DNA of 64,000 nucleotides from Collybiopsis luxurians FD-317 M1 (Eukaryota; Basidiomycota; Agaricomycetes; Agaricales; Omphalotaceae), in assembly GCA_000827265.1 (NCBI GenBank), contig KN834764.1, positions 81,347-145,346 on the forward strand. The letters are read 5' to 3'. Below, one piece after another: positions 9,773 through 22,115 of this stretch. The position numbers and the translations under genes are program-made. How positions within the stretch are numbered: position 1 is the stretch's first letter; each line of letters begins with the position of its first letter. Below the pieces are notes generated by a model. It was not told the origin of the DNA. It saw only the letters and a program-made list of their open reading frames with translations, and ran no database searches.

Positions 9773-12700
9773 TCAAAGCACACTGACAAATGCATTACCA
9801 CAAAACAAGCACCTATGTACGGCCTCGAGAAGTTCCTCTACAAACCAGCTTCTACGAACCGCCGTAGGTATAAACTCCCTTTCTCCCAGACCCGAGAATG
9901 GAAGGAAAGCCTTCCTTGTACATCCGATGCACGTACGGACTTGTGCTGTGGAGAGGATGAAAGTCGTAACCGAACATCTAGCTGTGGGATTCAAAGATAA
10001 AACAAAACAAAAAAAAAAAAAAACAGTTCGCAACTTTGGATCAAATATACTGGAATACAACCGGCCACTTACACCACGTATGTCCGTTCGGGCAAACGGC
10101 ACTAATGATATCCTCCAACGGAACCTCCAATCCACAGGCCGGGCATCGTTCGTTTAGATGATTGTTGGGTTCACCCATCGGTGTAATCTGTTTTGTAATC
10201 TCGGATAATTTTCGTCCTTCTTCAGACAAATTCACTGGAGTGCCTGGAAGGAGGGACTGAACGACCAGGCGGAGCACGAAGGGAACATCTTCAGCTAAGG
10301 GGATGCATGAGACGGGCAGGGTACGGAGGGAGGTAACAAGGAACGTACAGGTGAACGCCGGAGCGACAGCGATCAAGTGTCTAATGAGTGTCCTCAAATT
10401 CCGATGCGAAATAGCGTATAGCAGTCCTTGGGCGACAGATCCGTAATCACCTTGTTTTTGAAGGTCATGACCTGAAAGTTTCTAGTAGGTCAGTGGATAA
10501 ATCAGTTACGCCAACTTTTCAGAATCGCATGTACCAGACATACCCAAGCATAATCCGCCAACGATAGTCTCATCCTCAACAAGAATAACTTGTCATACCC
10601 GAAAAGGTGTCTCTTTAGGCTGCTCCGCAACTCCTGTCGCGTCTCAAGATCTATCTGTTCTTGTCCTTCCGCTAATGACCATGTATCCAGATGGATGCCC
10701 AATGTATGGTCTTCTTCTAAATTTCCCTGTTCGCCCCCTCTAAGAGCTAGAATCTCGATTAGCTTAGTATGAAGATTAGCAAGGGTCGTGCGGTGACGGA
10801 GGTGGAACAAAATCGGACGAAGGTAGTGCAAAGGGGAGGAGCCTGATTGTCGCTGACGATTAGTACCCCGGCCTAGGGCTCGTTGAGCGACCACATACCA
10901 GTTTTCGAGTTCTTCAAAATGTCTGCAGTAACTTGTAGTACGGTCTCATCGCTAGCATCGTCCCACATTCGCGCAACCGTGAACATGCTGTTATGTTTGG
11001 CGTCGTGCTTGTAGCTGAAATCTGCGGGACGTGTTGCCCTACAAGCCTTCAACATTGTCATCGTATCAAAAGAAGTAGCTGAGTCCTTACTCATGTATCC
11101 AGATCAAGCTCCCCAAACTGTCGTCGTAACATATCATCCCACTAGTCCGCATGACATCCGCAAATGTGACGCCGCCGCGCTCTACACGCAAGAATACATT
11201 ACGGGCAACCGTTGACAAATTCTCGCTACTTAATTTCATCTCGGCTCCCTGTTCACTCATGCTCGCATCTGTATCGGGCAGGGAGTCAAGGCTCGGCCCA
11301 CTACCAGCAAGCCCATGCACGACGTGAAATGACCCATCGACCAAACACACTAATAGGGTATCCCGTTGGCGAATGTATTGTATGCCAGAAAGTGGCTGCA
11401 AAAAGGACGATCCAATGGAGCGTTTTTGGGTTCTGAGTTGAAGGGTATGGAGTCCCGACCAGGATGATGAAGAATTATTGGAGAGGGACGACAAGTCCGA
11501 CCAGAGGTGGATCGTACCAGGTCTGCCGTAGACTAAAACGGGCTGCGAAGAGTTTGAAAACTATCGCCTTTGATGGTAAGAATAAACGCTCACTGAATGT
11601 CCCGGTACATCTACCCATTTTAGCGCAGTAAGCGCGCCAGTACGCGTATCTGTAATCCTCGTTTCGAGCTGTTCAAAACTAGCCGATCTAGTGAATGGGA
11701 GTCCGAAGGGCGACTTCTTGGGAGTGACTTCCAGCGTTCGTGTGACTTTGACGAGACCGATGGTTCCATCAGGTATAGAGTAGGCAACCAGTGCAGTACC
11801 TGGAAACAAGAAAATCGATGGGTGACAGTTTCGTTGACACTTATGAACATACAAGTCATAGGTCGAACAAGAATCCAGTTTGAAAACGCGACTTGCAATA
11901 TCCATCTATCCGTCACAGCAAGTTTTGACTCAATCTTGATTTTGCTTTCGGCATGCTCGTCGTAACTGCAAAGAAAAAAAATCATTACGAAAAGTGCCAT
12001 TGCAGGCAGTTTAGAAGGACTCGCCTCAGGAAGATAAGATCGCCAGCTCTATTCCCACAAACCAATAAAGATGCGTCGAAATCCGGTGCAGGTACATAGG
12101 AAAAGCCAGGTTGGGATGCCCAGTCAATGCCTGTATAAAGAATTAGACATAGGAAGAAAGTGAAAGCTCAACGACCAACATAGAATCTGCGCAGTAATCG
12201 TGGCAGCGATACGAGAAAGGGATCGGTCTTTGATAAAAGTGTCTAGCAGAGTGCTAGTAACGTTCGAGAGCTATGAAAAGAATAAGTTCATGAATGCATA
12301 AACGACTGAAGATGAAAAAAATACCTTTTTCCATTCACCCTTCAAACCGTTCTTCCCGGCCATCCACAAAGATAAATCCATGTTGCTACTGAGTACAGCG
12401 AGAACGCAGCTAAAGGAGAACGACCAATTTAAGAGGATGACGAGAATTAATTGAGAGTAGACACACCCTGCATCCTGAGTGATCTGACTCGGAGAAAGCG
12501 CCATAGCCCAAACGGTGATGTCCATTGAACCCAACGATGTCGCACTCCAGTCTAAGTGCAAGAAATAAAAAGAGGACACGCTCAGCCACAGTGTCTTTGA
12601 CCGACCTTGCGAGTAATCAGTCCATCTGCACGCGTCAGTTTTATCAAACTGAATCATTGTCCTGAACCATCCAAGCGAAGGCCTATCTTCCTTATCTCCA

Positions 12701-12937
12701 TCAACTGAATCCCTCAAAACAGAATTTACGTCGAAATTGATTCCGAGTTCTGGGGTCTGGGAGCTTTACATGAGCTGTTCGAGAACGTCCAAGAAAGCTC
12801 GCCCGTACCATGATGAAAATGGCGGATTTAGATGTGAAGAAGGCCTGACCGTCCTTGGACCATTGGATACAGTTGGGAGAAGGCGATGAGATGACGGTAG
12901 GGACATTTAAAGATGTATAGACGGGTGCAGAGTCCAT
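9773..12937 (-). CDS. Transcription factor IIIC 90-kDa-type subunit (TFIIIC_delta, zf-TFIIIC)
   Basis: Multi-exon gene for a subunit of TFIIIC, which binds the A and B boxes of tRNA genes and recruits TFIIIB for RNA polymerase III. It starts at MDSAPVYTSLNVPTVISSP (12937) and runs into a beta-propeller-like N-terminus (CIQWSKDGQAFFTSKSAIFI). The C-terminus carries the diagnostic zinc finger: CPACGLEVPLEDI, VCPNGHTW, then after an intron RCSVTTFILSTAQVRTCIGC, ending VHRCLFCGNAFVSVL and stop at 9773. Family members are human GTF3C4 and S. pombe Sfc9; fungal homologs are about 800-900 residues, which fits the span. Internal exon borders were not all resolved. It lies upstream of NOP4 in the same orientation. 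Its closeness to two tRNA genes is probably coincidental. Confidence 0.85.
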
Positions 12938-13219
12938 TTTTTGACACAGAAACGCGTCGTTTCGCAGAGGTTGAGTTCAATAAAATTGTTGAAATGTGGC
13001 AAAAGATCAGCGTGGAATTTAGGTTTCCTGGGGTGTAGATATTGATTCAAGACTAGCTCAAGTGTAAATTTGACTAGCAGAGAGCCTCTGAGCGGGAAGG
13101 TTCATGATAGCTGCAGAAAAGGCTGCTTCGGAGCACGTGAAGTGTCAAAGCTGAATTTATCAGATCACGTTGACTTGCGCTAAGAGTACTAGAAAACTAT
13201 GTACGTGGAGTAGATCGTA

Positions 13220-16200
13220 TCAATGCTTTTTACCTATCTTTTTCTCCTTTCGTTTTCTCCCAATCAAAAAACCGACACTCTGACCCGGTTTCGGTGGTGA
13301 TTTTACTTCCCCACTCCCCTCCTCCTTCTTAGGTCCCTGAGACAGCTTCCGCTTTTTCTTTGGCGAAGGCGAAGACTCAGGCTCTTCCTTTTTAAGTGAC
13401 GCGTGCTCCTTCCCCTTCCGCGGTTCAGATTTCTGTGAAGTTCCACCCTGCGACACGAGTCAGCACCGAAACGACATACACCATTTCCAATAAAAAACAC
13501 CCACCTTCTTCGATTCCTCCTGTTGCACCTTCCTCCTCTGCACAACTTGAACGTTCTCAATCGAAAACTCCACAATCAACCTCCCCCTACTCTTCTTCGT
13601 CTCGCCCTTCTCAATCACCCCTTCAATCCTCTTAATCCTATCGGCATCCTTCTCCGGATTAGCCTTCTCCGTCTTGAGAAAGCTCTCCAGCTCTTCCTTC
13701 CACCATTCCTCAAACAGCTCCCCGACCTTTGGGTTGTTGTTCGACCAGCGGAGTACACGAAGGGCGTCAGCATGCGTGTGCATTTCAACAAATCCGTAAC
13801 CTTTACTCCTGCCTTTGCCAGTAACTGGGTCAACACGTTCCTGCTGACGAACGAGTTTTGCTTGCAAGACTCCGGTTTTTCGAGTAAAAGGCTTCCTCTT
13901 CTTGCCCTTCTTATCGTCCATCGGTTCCTCCTCCTTTACCTCCCGCTCCTCGCCGTTGACAGCAGTATCAGGCTCAACATACAACTCGTCATGCGTCAAG
14001 CCCGTCCGCTCGCCGCTCTTCACTTCAGCATTAAAAGCCTTTGCAGCGTGAACAGCAAGACGCCTCAACATCCGTTCAGTCACATAAATCGGAATCTGTC
14101 GGATGCTAAGCCGAGTTTTGGAGACATAGAGCGAAGGATTAGACTTGAGGAGAGCTTTACGTGCATTGAAAGAAGAGGCACGTCGCTCGAGATCTGCGGG
14201 GGAAAGTGTTTCGGCTGCTGGGGAGTTGGGTAATATCACTGCGGAATGAGGTTAGAGTGCGTTTTAGCATCGAATCTAAAATCCGCCCACCTCCTTCACG
14301 CAACAGGTACATGTTCCGTTTATCAGCCTTCTCCCTACGTTTCTCACCTTCCTCCTTCAACTTTCCAGCCTGATCTCGGGTGACAGCGCGGACAACGTCG
14401 AGTGTCCGGCCTTGCAGAACAAGACTGCGAGCAAGGCTTGACGAGGGGTCCGGTGTCAAGATCGAAGGAAGCTTGAATGGGTTTTGTTTCGGCTATGGGA
14501 GATGGATCAGAGCGGGAGGACGGGCAGATAAAAGAAAACAAAATTACCGCATCCGTTAAACCGGTTTCCGATTTTAGTAGATCGCTCTGTTCAATGACCT
14601 TATCGGCGTCCTCTTTATTCCAAAAGCATGCGAACCCGGTTCCTCGGGAGCGTCCCATCTCTGGGTCCATCGTTATCCGGGCGTATCTTAGAGGGCCAAA
14701 AGCTCGGAACCTATCTTATGAGTGAGAAAAGTATCTTGGAAACGGAAATATGAATAATTACAGTGTTCGGAGTTCATCCTCTGTCGCAGTAAATGGCACG
14801 TTCCGGACGAAGAGCGTAGTACCTGCTTCTGGAGTAGGAAGTTGCGGTTTGACTGGCATTTCGTCTTCGTCCTCCTCCTCTTCATCAGAGTCACCGAGCT
14901 CCGATTCAGACCTGGATTCGTCTCCCTCATGAAGCCCGATACCATCCTCGTCCTCATCGTCCGAGTCACTTTCGGAATCATCGTTCGAGGATTGAGAGTC
15001 GCTCCCACTCCCTGACGAAGCTTCTTCCATCTCGACGTCTTCGTTCACGTCCGCCATAATTTTAGACTTTTCTTCTTCCCATTTATCCTTGCTAAGTGCC
15101 CAATCCACAGCGATAGTCCTCTCCTCATGTTCATCCTGGTCTTCCGCCTCTTCCTCGGCTTCAACTTCTTCCTCCGCCTTTTCCTTCTTCATCCCTTCTT
15201 TCATCTTCTTCTCCACCCGCCTTTGCTTCTTCCGCTTCTGCTTATCGCCAATCATATTCTCCGCCATCCCTGCCCGAAGCACCTTTCCGTTACACCCTTC
15301 CATAGCTCTCTCAGCATCCTTTTTGCTCATCATCCAAACGAAAGCGAATCCCCTACTCCGAGCTTTCTTGGACTCGGATTGATCGTCCTTCTTTTCACTA
15401 GGAATGTGTATCGAATAAATAGGTCCGTAGGGAAGGAAGAAAGCGCGGAGATCCTGCTCAGTGGTATTGAAGGGGATGTTCCTGACAATAAGACGTGCCG
15501 CACGAGTCGGAATAGCAGAGGATTCTTTCTGACCGGAAGGCTTTTGTAAATTATCCAGACGCTTTTTGAGTCCGACAGAGAGTAGATTGCCTTTGAATAC
15601 ATGAGCATGCAGTTTTGTAACAGCGTCTAGAGCATTTTGGGGAGTGGAGAATAGAACGTGGGCTGCAAGCAATATGAGGAACCAAAAAAAAAAGTGTGTT
15701 GAAAGTAAATGTACCTGTATCAGCTTGTCCAGAAGATTGTACAGGCCAGTCGACTTTCTCAGCACCTTCGTACTTGCGGAATTTTTTCCATAACACTTTT
15801 GAATCGATGTCGGAGGATATACCTGACACGATAATAGTACGAATAGCAAGAGGGTCGGTGGTAGCTTTTGGAAATTGTGGTCGCGGAGCTGATTCTTTTT
15901 TGACCTTTTGGCCTTTTTCTTTGGGCTAATCTAGAATGAGCATTATGCTTCAGAAAAAAAAGTCCAACCTCACCTTACTCTCAGCCCACTGCACTCTCAA
16001 ACTTCGCCCAACGAGATTCAGTCCTTCCACAGATACTTTATCATACGCAGCTTGCGCGTCTTCCTTGAGCGAAAACGACACATATCCTACACCCTTCGAC
16101 ACTCCAGTCCCCGTTTCTGTAACGACGAATGCCGATCGCACAGGGGCAATATCAGAGAAAAGAGTTTGAAGGTCGGTCGAGGTTGCGGTATACGGTAAAT

Positions 16201-16332
16201 TGGACACAAATAAAGTGGATCTATCAAGCTAATTGGAGTCAAAAGGACGAAAGATTGTTATTGGATAGCTTACCCATGAGGCTTCGCTGGATTCTCGTCT
16301 CGTTCTTTCCTTTTACCCAGCGAGCTCGACAT
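13220..16332 (-). CDS. NOP4: Nucleolar RNA-binding protein NOP4 (RBM28 homolog)
   Basis: Ribosome biogenesis factor needed for 60S subunit assembly in the nucleolus, about 900 residues in eight or so exons. Start MSSSLGKRKERDENPAKPHG at 16332, 181 bp from the divergent reductase gene. RRM1 has STLFVSNLPYTATSTDLQTL. RRM2 is a partial fold near FSTPQNALDAVTKLHAH. RRM3 has ARLIVRNIPFNTTEQDLRAF with RSRGFAFVWM. RRM4 has TTLFVRNVPFTATEDELRTL with SRGTGFACFW. A C-terminal RRM-like part reads SIRQIPIYVTERMLRRL with SKGYGFVEM. A Lys/Glu-rich stretch and a long Asp/Glu/Ser acidic region (about 15170-14870) separate RRM3 and RRM4, as in yeast Nop4p. The C-terminus is a basic, nuclear-localisation-like tail. 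The four- to five-RRM order and the acidic linker make the assignment firm. Confidence 0.93.
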
Positions 16333-16513
16333 CGCGGTCAGCGCGTTAATTTTTGAATTTCCAAATCAGGTAAATGGCTTCCGGGCGTCTACTGGAAGTA
16401 CCCAATTCATTCCGATCCCGAATAGATTCCCGAAATAACTTAGGTCCCATTTATCATGGCCATCGTGGATCGCGTATGTAACTCTCACGAATCTTCACTT
16501 GTACCCGACCACC
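16333..16513. promoter_or_regulatory. Shared divergent promoter, NOP4 / aldo-keto reductase
   Basis: 181 bp separate the two divergent start codons, so the core promoters must overlap. No specific factor site can be named with confidence. Confidence 0.5.
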
Positions 16514-17923
16514 ATGCCTTGGGACCCAGTCAAGCTGAACAGCGGCGAGTAGACCATTACTCTGTTTCTCTTTCGCAAATACTTATCGGTTGTAGGCTAC
16601 GAAATACCTTCTATCGCTTTCGGCACATGGAAGTTGGGCAATGGGAGCGGCGTTGTCAATCAAGTCGACCAAGCTATCAGCGTTGGGTTCAGTCATGTCG
16701 GTCAGCCAACGGTCCACTAAACCAAGACTCGAATAGACCGCTAAACCCGTTGTAGATACCGCTCAAGCTTACAGGAATGAAACAGAGGCTGGCGTAGCCA
16801 TCCGCGAAAGCGGACTTGCGCGGTCCGACATCTTTGTCACGACAAAGTACTCGGGACTGGATGGCCTCGACATCAAAACGTCTATTCATAATAGTCTCAA
16901 AAACGTACGTGCATTTCCCCATTTTCGTCTAGGTACCGGAGCACCCATAAAACCATTCTAGCTCGGGGTCACTTACATTGATTTGTACTTGATCCATCAT
17001 CCCAGACTCGCGGTTCCCGATATTCCAACCGCTTGGAAGCAAATGGAGCAACTCAAGGAACAAGGCCTAGTAAAGTCAGCCCTTCGTTCAATTGATTTTC
17101 ATTCCTCGTTATCTCAAACAATGTTTCTACTAGGAGTATCGGTGTCAGCAACTTTGGTGTCAACGATCTGGCCACCCTCTTGGCTTCAGCCAAAATCCCG
17201 CCTGCCGCTAATCAGGTAATCATTGCAGCGTCAGAATCCACGTTGCGCTCGCCTACTTACCCGCTGCGTGTTTTTTTACCTTCCTAGATCCTTCTCCATC
17301 CCTACGTCTACGCCGCCCAAGCTCCAATAATCGATTACGCGAAAAAGCACAACATCGTAATCGAAGCCTACAGCGCACTAATGTACGTATTTTTCACCTT
17401 CGTACCTGACTGAAAGCGAAATTCAATTCTCTGCACTTCGTAGCCCTCTGACTGAACGCCCCGGTGGACCCGTAGACGTCCCCGTAAACGAAATAGCCAA
17501 GAAACGTAACCTGGCTGCAGAACAAGTTCTCCTAGCCTGGGTCAAAGCCAAGGGAGCCGTCTCTGTCACGTTAGTCTTATTACGTTTATTTCCCTAAAAC
17601 ACAGGGTGCTTACTCCGAGTAGGACCAGTTCCAAAAAGGACAGACTCCAGCGATACTTGGACGCGGGTGACGTCGGTACGTTACTCTCCTCGTGTCTTCT
17701 TTTGTGTATCGAGAATTCTGATTCCACATCTTTTTGACTATCACCAGAACTAACCGATGCGGAAATTACAGCAATTGACGCTGCAGGTGCAAGTGCGCAG
17801 AGTCATGAACTTTGGAGGAGCAGGGGTACTGTTGTGAACCGACTGGATGCAAGAACTGCACTGTTTACGCTGATCCTTTTTGCCTTTAGTATGATTGCGA
17901 TGGTTCGTTTTGCGCGAGTATGA
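16514..17923 (+). CDS. Aldo/keto reductase with C-terminal membrane anchor
   Basis: NAD(P)H-dependent aldo/keto reductase of the AKR fold. The start MPWDPVKLNSG at 16514 is the usual fungal N-terminus; an upstream ATG at 16456 gives no consistent frame. The frame continues as YEIPSIAFGTWKLGNG only if a GC-AG intron (16545-16595) is removed. Motifs: DTAQAYRNE with catalytic Asp and Tyr, VTTKYSG with the catalytic Lys, DLYLIHHP with the active-site His, IGVSNFG, and AANQ. Nine or so short introns interrupt it. The last exon ends in the hydrophobic segment TALFTLILFAFSMIAMV plus RFARV, which predicts a C-terminal single-pass anchor, unusual for soluble AKRs. Physiological substrate unknown. Confidence 0.88.
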
Positions 17924-19049
17924 ACAGACAACATGTATATTTTGAAAATTAAGATGAACTCAAGTTGCGGGTACTCATAGATAAACGGTCGGAAGCGTGT
18001 ATACTCGACTACTTTTGCAAAACGAAAACTATATAAATCGCAAGAATAGTATAGAACAGGATCTCATAGTGTTACTATCTTCTCCATAAAGGCATCGCTC
18101 TCGTCCTCTCCCCCATCTTGTTGAGGCGACTTATAGACGTCTTCAGAGTTTTCTCGATCGCGAACTTCATGGTAAACTCTTGCAGACAGTCAAACGGAGG
18201 AGTGCATGTCTCCTCGTCATTAGAGCTGGAGGCACGACTAAAGGATCCAGCCTGGCGGGCCGCAAGTCATCTCTCACCATAAGCATCTGCGCTGTTGTTT
18301 AAAGCCCGGGAACAGAAAGAAGAACGAGAGGGCCTTTCAGATGAAGCGAGCTATTTTGAAAAGCGTGGAGGCTCTGAATGAGCGATATCTGTTTTAGGGC
18401 TGCGTGAGTATTTGCAATGACAGGGAGGAGAATTGTCAAGAAGCGAAACTCCAACCATCGAGCTGAAGGAAGGCGAAGGCATGCGCAGGGCAAGGCATGT
18501 CTAGATAGCTGATAGCTGAGAGAAAGGCACAAATATAACCAAAAAGGCACGTAATAAGATATATACAGCACCTATATTTGTAGCAAGCCCTCTAATGAAA
18601 GACAGTAACATGATGGTAACAAGATAAGAAATGTCACGGTCCACACTTTATATGGCATTTAGGTGAAAGTATAGTTCCCCCGACAGGCCACATTTAGCTT
18701 CCGAAACCTCCGAAATGTGCGAATTGGGTTTTCGTTAATCTTGCGGACCGCTCCGAAGATAAATAGTGAACAAGCACCGAACAAACGCCAGAGCGGCGTT
18801 GAAGACATCTGGTGCATCTTGACCGCAAGGGGACGCATAAGCATAAATCCTAAGGGTCTTACGGGGTAGCTTTGACTCTTCACATCCCGTAACGAATTGG
18901 TCAAAAACTGGAAAGGTGGGTGGAAGGAGCATAGTCCTGGCAAAGGACAATGCACAATCTGAATTTCGTGAGATTCGGCTGAGGCTTGGCCCACGCGCAT
19001 GGACAACAGATAAATAAATTGCTTCGCAAGGAAGGGAGGAGATCTCTGG
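17924..19049. other. Intergenic DNA with a possible coding remnant
   Basis: No confirmed gene. On the minus strand, about 18180-18064 reads as a polar acidic C-terminal tail (VYHEVRDRENSEDVYKS, DGGEDESDAF) ending in TGA. Just upstream, another frame has SFSRASSSNDEETCTPP. The frames do not join cleanly and no domain is recognisable, so this may be the tail of a decayed gene. Confidence 0.35.
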
Positions 19050-19940
19050 CTTGGGACATCCTCCAATAAGCCGGCTCTACATGTCTGTGTTGAGTTTTTC
19101 AAGACAAGTTTCGGGATATTTGTGGGGTGGACAATCCCCAACGATCGCGCCGATTACCGGGAAGAGGAAATTAGTCGACTTCGTGCAAGAAATTTCTCCA
19201 AGAGGTAGAAGTGAATGTTGCGCAGGTTGTGCAACGAGCGTAGGGAATTACATGGCAGGTAGATTGACATCTTTGAGATTTTAAATAATAACCGGGAGCG
19301 ATGGTCAGAAATTATGAGCTTGAATGCACCTCTATCCATTTCCGGAAAACGAGTGTCCGTCTTAACTACTTGCTAATGCTAGCATCGACAGCGAGCACTG
19401 TCTAGCATGATCACGGTGCTTATTAGTTTCAGAATAGTCACTACCTTCATTGCTGAAGGCGAGTGTAACTATTGCTTGGATACCAGCCATGTTCATGCTG
19501 ACAGCCGGGCCAGAAACCAGCTTAAAAAATGAGTTTTATGAGAGCTTTTTATATCGAAGGTGGGTTTTCCACCCGCCAGCACCTCGCAAGGATCCTGCTG
19601 TGACAGCGAGAAGACGGTAACCACCATATAGGAAAGAGTCAGTGGCGAGACATGGCTCAAGAGAAGAGATCATGGAGGGAGGTTGGCCAAGGTGTCGTGA
19701 GAATTAGGGCTGAAGAAAGACTCATGAAAATTCGGGTAAAATTTACGTTCCTCTTTGCAAATGTTGGTATCTCCACTTTTGGCAACTTTTGAACAGCCAC
19801 AATTAGTTTTGAATTTCATCCGACTGATTCTATGACCGTGAACAGCCTCATCAAGTGCGTGCTTGAATGTGCAATTTCGTTGATAGCTGTCATCAAATGA
19901 ATGGTTAACCACATCAAATCCAATGAAATTTCACAGGAAC
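19050..19940. repeat. Left arm of large inverted repeat
   Basis: Aligns over about 0.88 kb, with moderate divergence, to the reverse complement of 20530-21440. Landmarks present in both arms include the LDEAVHGHRISR-encoding stretch and the block around GTTCATGCTGACAGC. On the plus strand this arm holds a decayed relative of the coiled-coil gene at 22116-22995: LLANASI here matches TLANASI there, and a downstream CTGAAGGCGAG block matches the end of that gene. Confidence 0.85.
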
Positions 19941-20529
19941 GTTTTGATGAACCAGGATGAACCTCACCGGAGCTCAATGGTCGCACTAGCCGGTGAGAGG
20001 TTCATCAATGATCAATCGAACTACGGTGAGAGTTCATCGAATGAATGGTCGCAACCTGAACCCCGGTGAGAGGCTTGTAGTGAGATACTCTAAATAGATG
20101 GATAGACATTACTGACCAATGGTTGCACTCCAGTGGAAGAGGCGTGCGGACTTCCATGAAGAACATAAATCAGATAGATATACAGAAGAGAAATTAACGG
20201 TTTTCTTCTAATTTTTCTCTCTCTTTTTGGAGACAAAGGGATACAATCAGACGCGAGCGAAACGTCGATGGGTTTCCTTGTCCGCCCAAACCTGAAATGC
20301 AACTTCTACCGTTTTCGACCACTGAACAGGCTCATGATGCAAAAACTCCCAATGTCGAGGTGAAAATTTTTCCTACTTGTTACTATATGTAGCGTAGTCA
20401 GTCGATGTTGACGCTCAAATTCTTTGCAAATTCTGTGATTGTGGGATTGATGAGTCCGGCACGCTAGCTTTTTAGCACTATTCTGCATCTTAGATCCGAC
20501 AATCTAAGAAGCATGCCATTGACCATTCA
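19941..20529. other. Spacer of the large inverted repeat
   Basis: Unique spacer of about 590 bp. Near 19965-20075 it holds a short imperfect direct repeat built on CCGGTGAGAGGTTCATC and GAATGAATGGTCGCAACC. No gene recognised. Confidence 0.5.
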
Positions 20530-21440
20530 TTCGTCGACGAAATCTCGGATTTGATGTGAACCATTCATTCAATGAACTCTTACCGCAAGCACCGGGATTC
20601 AAGCACGCACTTGATGAGGCTGTTCACGGTCATAGAATCAGTCGGAATGAAATCAAAACTAATTCCGAAGTTGCAATTGTGGCTGTTCAAAAGTTGCCAA
20701 AAGTGGAGATACCAACATTTGCAAAGAGGAACGTAAATTTTACCCGAATTTTCATGAGTCTTTCTTCAGCCCTAATTCTCACGACACCTTGGCCAACCTC
20801 CCTCCATGATCTCTTCTCTTGAGCCATGTCTCGCCACTGACTCTTTCCTATATGGTGGTTACCGTCTTCTCGCCGTCACAGCAGGATCCTTGCGAGGTGT
20901 AGGCGAGTGGAAAACCCATCGTCGATACAAAACGATCTCATAAAACTCATTTTTTAAACTGGTTTCTGGCCCGGCTGTCAGCATGAACATGGCTGGTATT
21001 CAAGCAATAGTTACGCTCGCCTTCAGCGATGAAGTTAGTGACTATTCTGGAACTAATAAGCATCGTGATCATGCTACACGGTGCTCGCTGTTGATGCTAG
21101 CATTAGCAAGTAGCTGTTAAGACGGATACTCCTTTTCTGGAAATGGATAAAGGTGCGTTCGAGCTCATAATTTCTGACCATCGCTCCTGGTTATTATTTA
21201 GTGTCTCAAAGGATGTCAATCTACTTGCCATGTAATTCCCCACACTCGCTGCACAACCTGCGCAACATTTACTTCTATCTCTTGGAGGAATTTCTTGCAC
21301 GATGTCGACCAATCTCCGCTCCCCGGTAATTGGCGTGATCGTTGGATTATCCGTCCCACAAATTCCCCGGAATTCGCTTTGAAAAACTCAACACAGACAT
21401 GTAGAGCTGGCTCATCGGAGGATGACACAAGAGCAGCAAT
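20530..21440. repeat. Right arm of large inverted repeat
   Basis: Reverse-complement partner of 19050-19940. On the minus strand it encodes ETLNNNQERWSEIMSSNAPL, clearly related to QKLNDQQEQWASTTSSNVPS of the intact coiled-coil gene 1 kb further right. Premature stops before and after show it is a pseudogene. Upstream DNA (21400-21620) is shared with the repeat at 985-1290. Confidence 0.85.
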
Positions 21441-22115
21441 GAGTCATTTATGGCTCCCTTGTATGTTCATCGCCGTACATGCCTCAAGCCAGAAATCAGC
21501 CCACTCTCCCTTTTCTTTCTCAAGCGTTCGACTCTCAGAGCCGGGACGTTTCAGGTTAGCTGTCAGTTCCTAGCGCGGTAATTTGCTTTTCTGTCGTCCA
21601 CCCGCAGGGGGGCCGCACTTCATGAAACCAGGATGTTGCATTGTTCTCCCGCCCATCTTCCCTTCTTCGCCATTAATAAAGGGGATTTGCCTTCTCGTTT
21701 TTGCAATTTTGATTGTGCTATGGTTATCTGACATGACATTTAATGTGCTCATTCTACAACCTCCATTGTTTCAGCCTGTCCGTAGGATAGATACGCACAA
21801 TGTCACTGCCGACAGAAGAAACTTGGTCAGTTTATTTTGATTTCAAGTATGTTGACCTAAAGCTTTCTATAGCCGTCGTTTTGACTTCACACTAGGTTCG
21901 TTTTTAAAAGTCGTAATTGCCCAAAAGCTGGGCATTTAAATATCTCCAGTCGCGAATCGCAGATAAGTAAAAAATCAAAACTAATTGTACATCTCGATTC
22001 AAGGTTCGATCTAACCCATATCACTCCCAACCATCGTTGGTCTTCCATAGTTCCGGTGTGTGGTACAGCTTTCGGATTTGAAAATTCTAGTCACACTCCG
22101 GTAACGGACGCACCT
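21441..22115. other. Repeat-flanking DNA without a gene
   Basis: About 21441-21620 belongs to the repeat family also found at 985-1290. The remainder shows no gene or RNA signal. Confidence 0.5.

Noticed and set aside
9768..10157. 129-codon plus-strand frame
   Set aside because: Antisense to the zinc-finger exon of the TFIIIC subunit.
13523..14233. 236-codon plus-strand frame
   Set aside because: Antisense shadow of the NOP4 C-terminal exon.
16456..16510. Upstream ATG as start of the aldo/keto reductase
   Set aside because: No splice from this ATG keeps the conserved frame, while the ATG at 16514 gives the standard MPWDPVKLN start.
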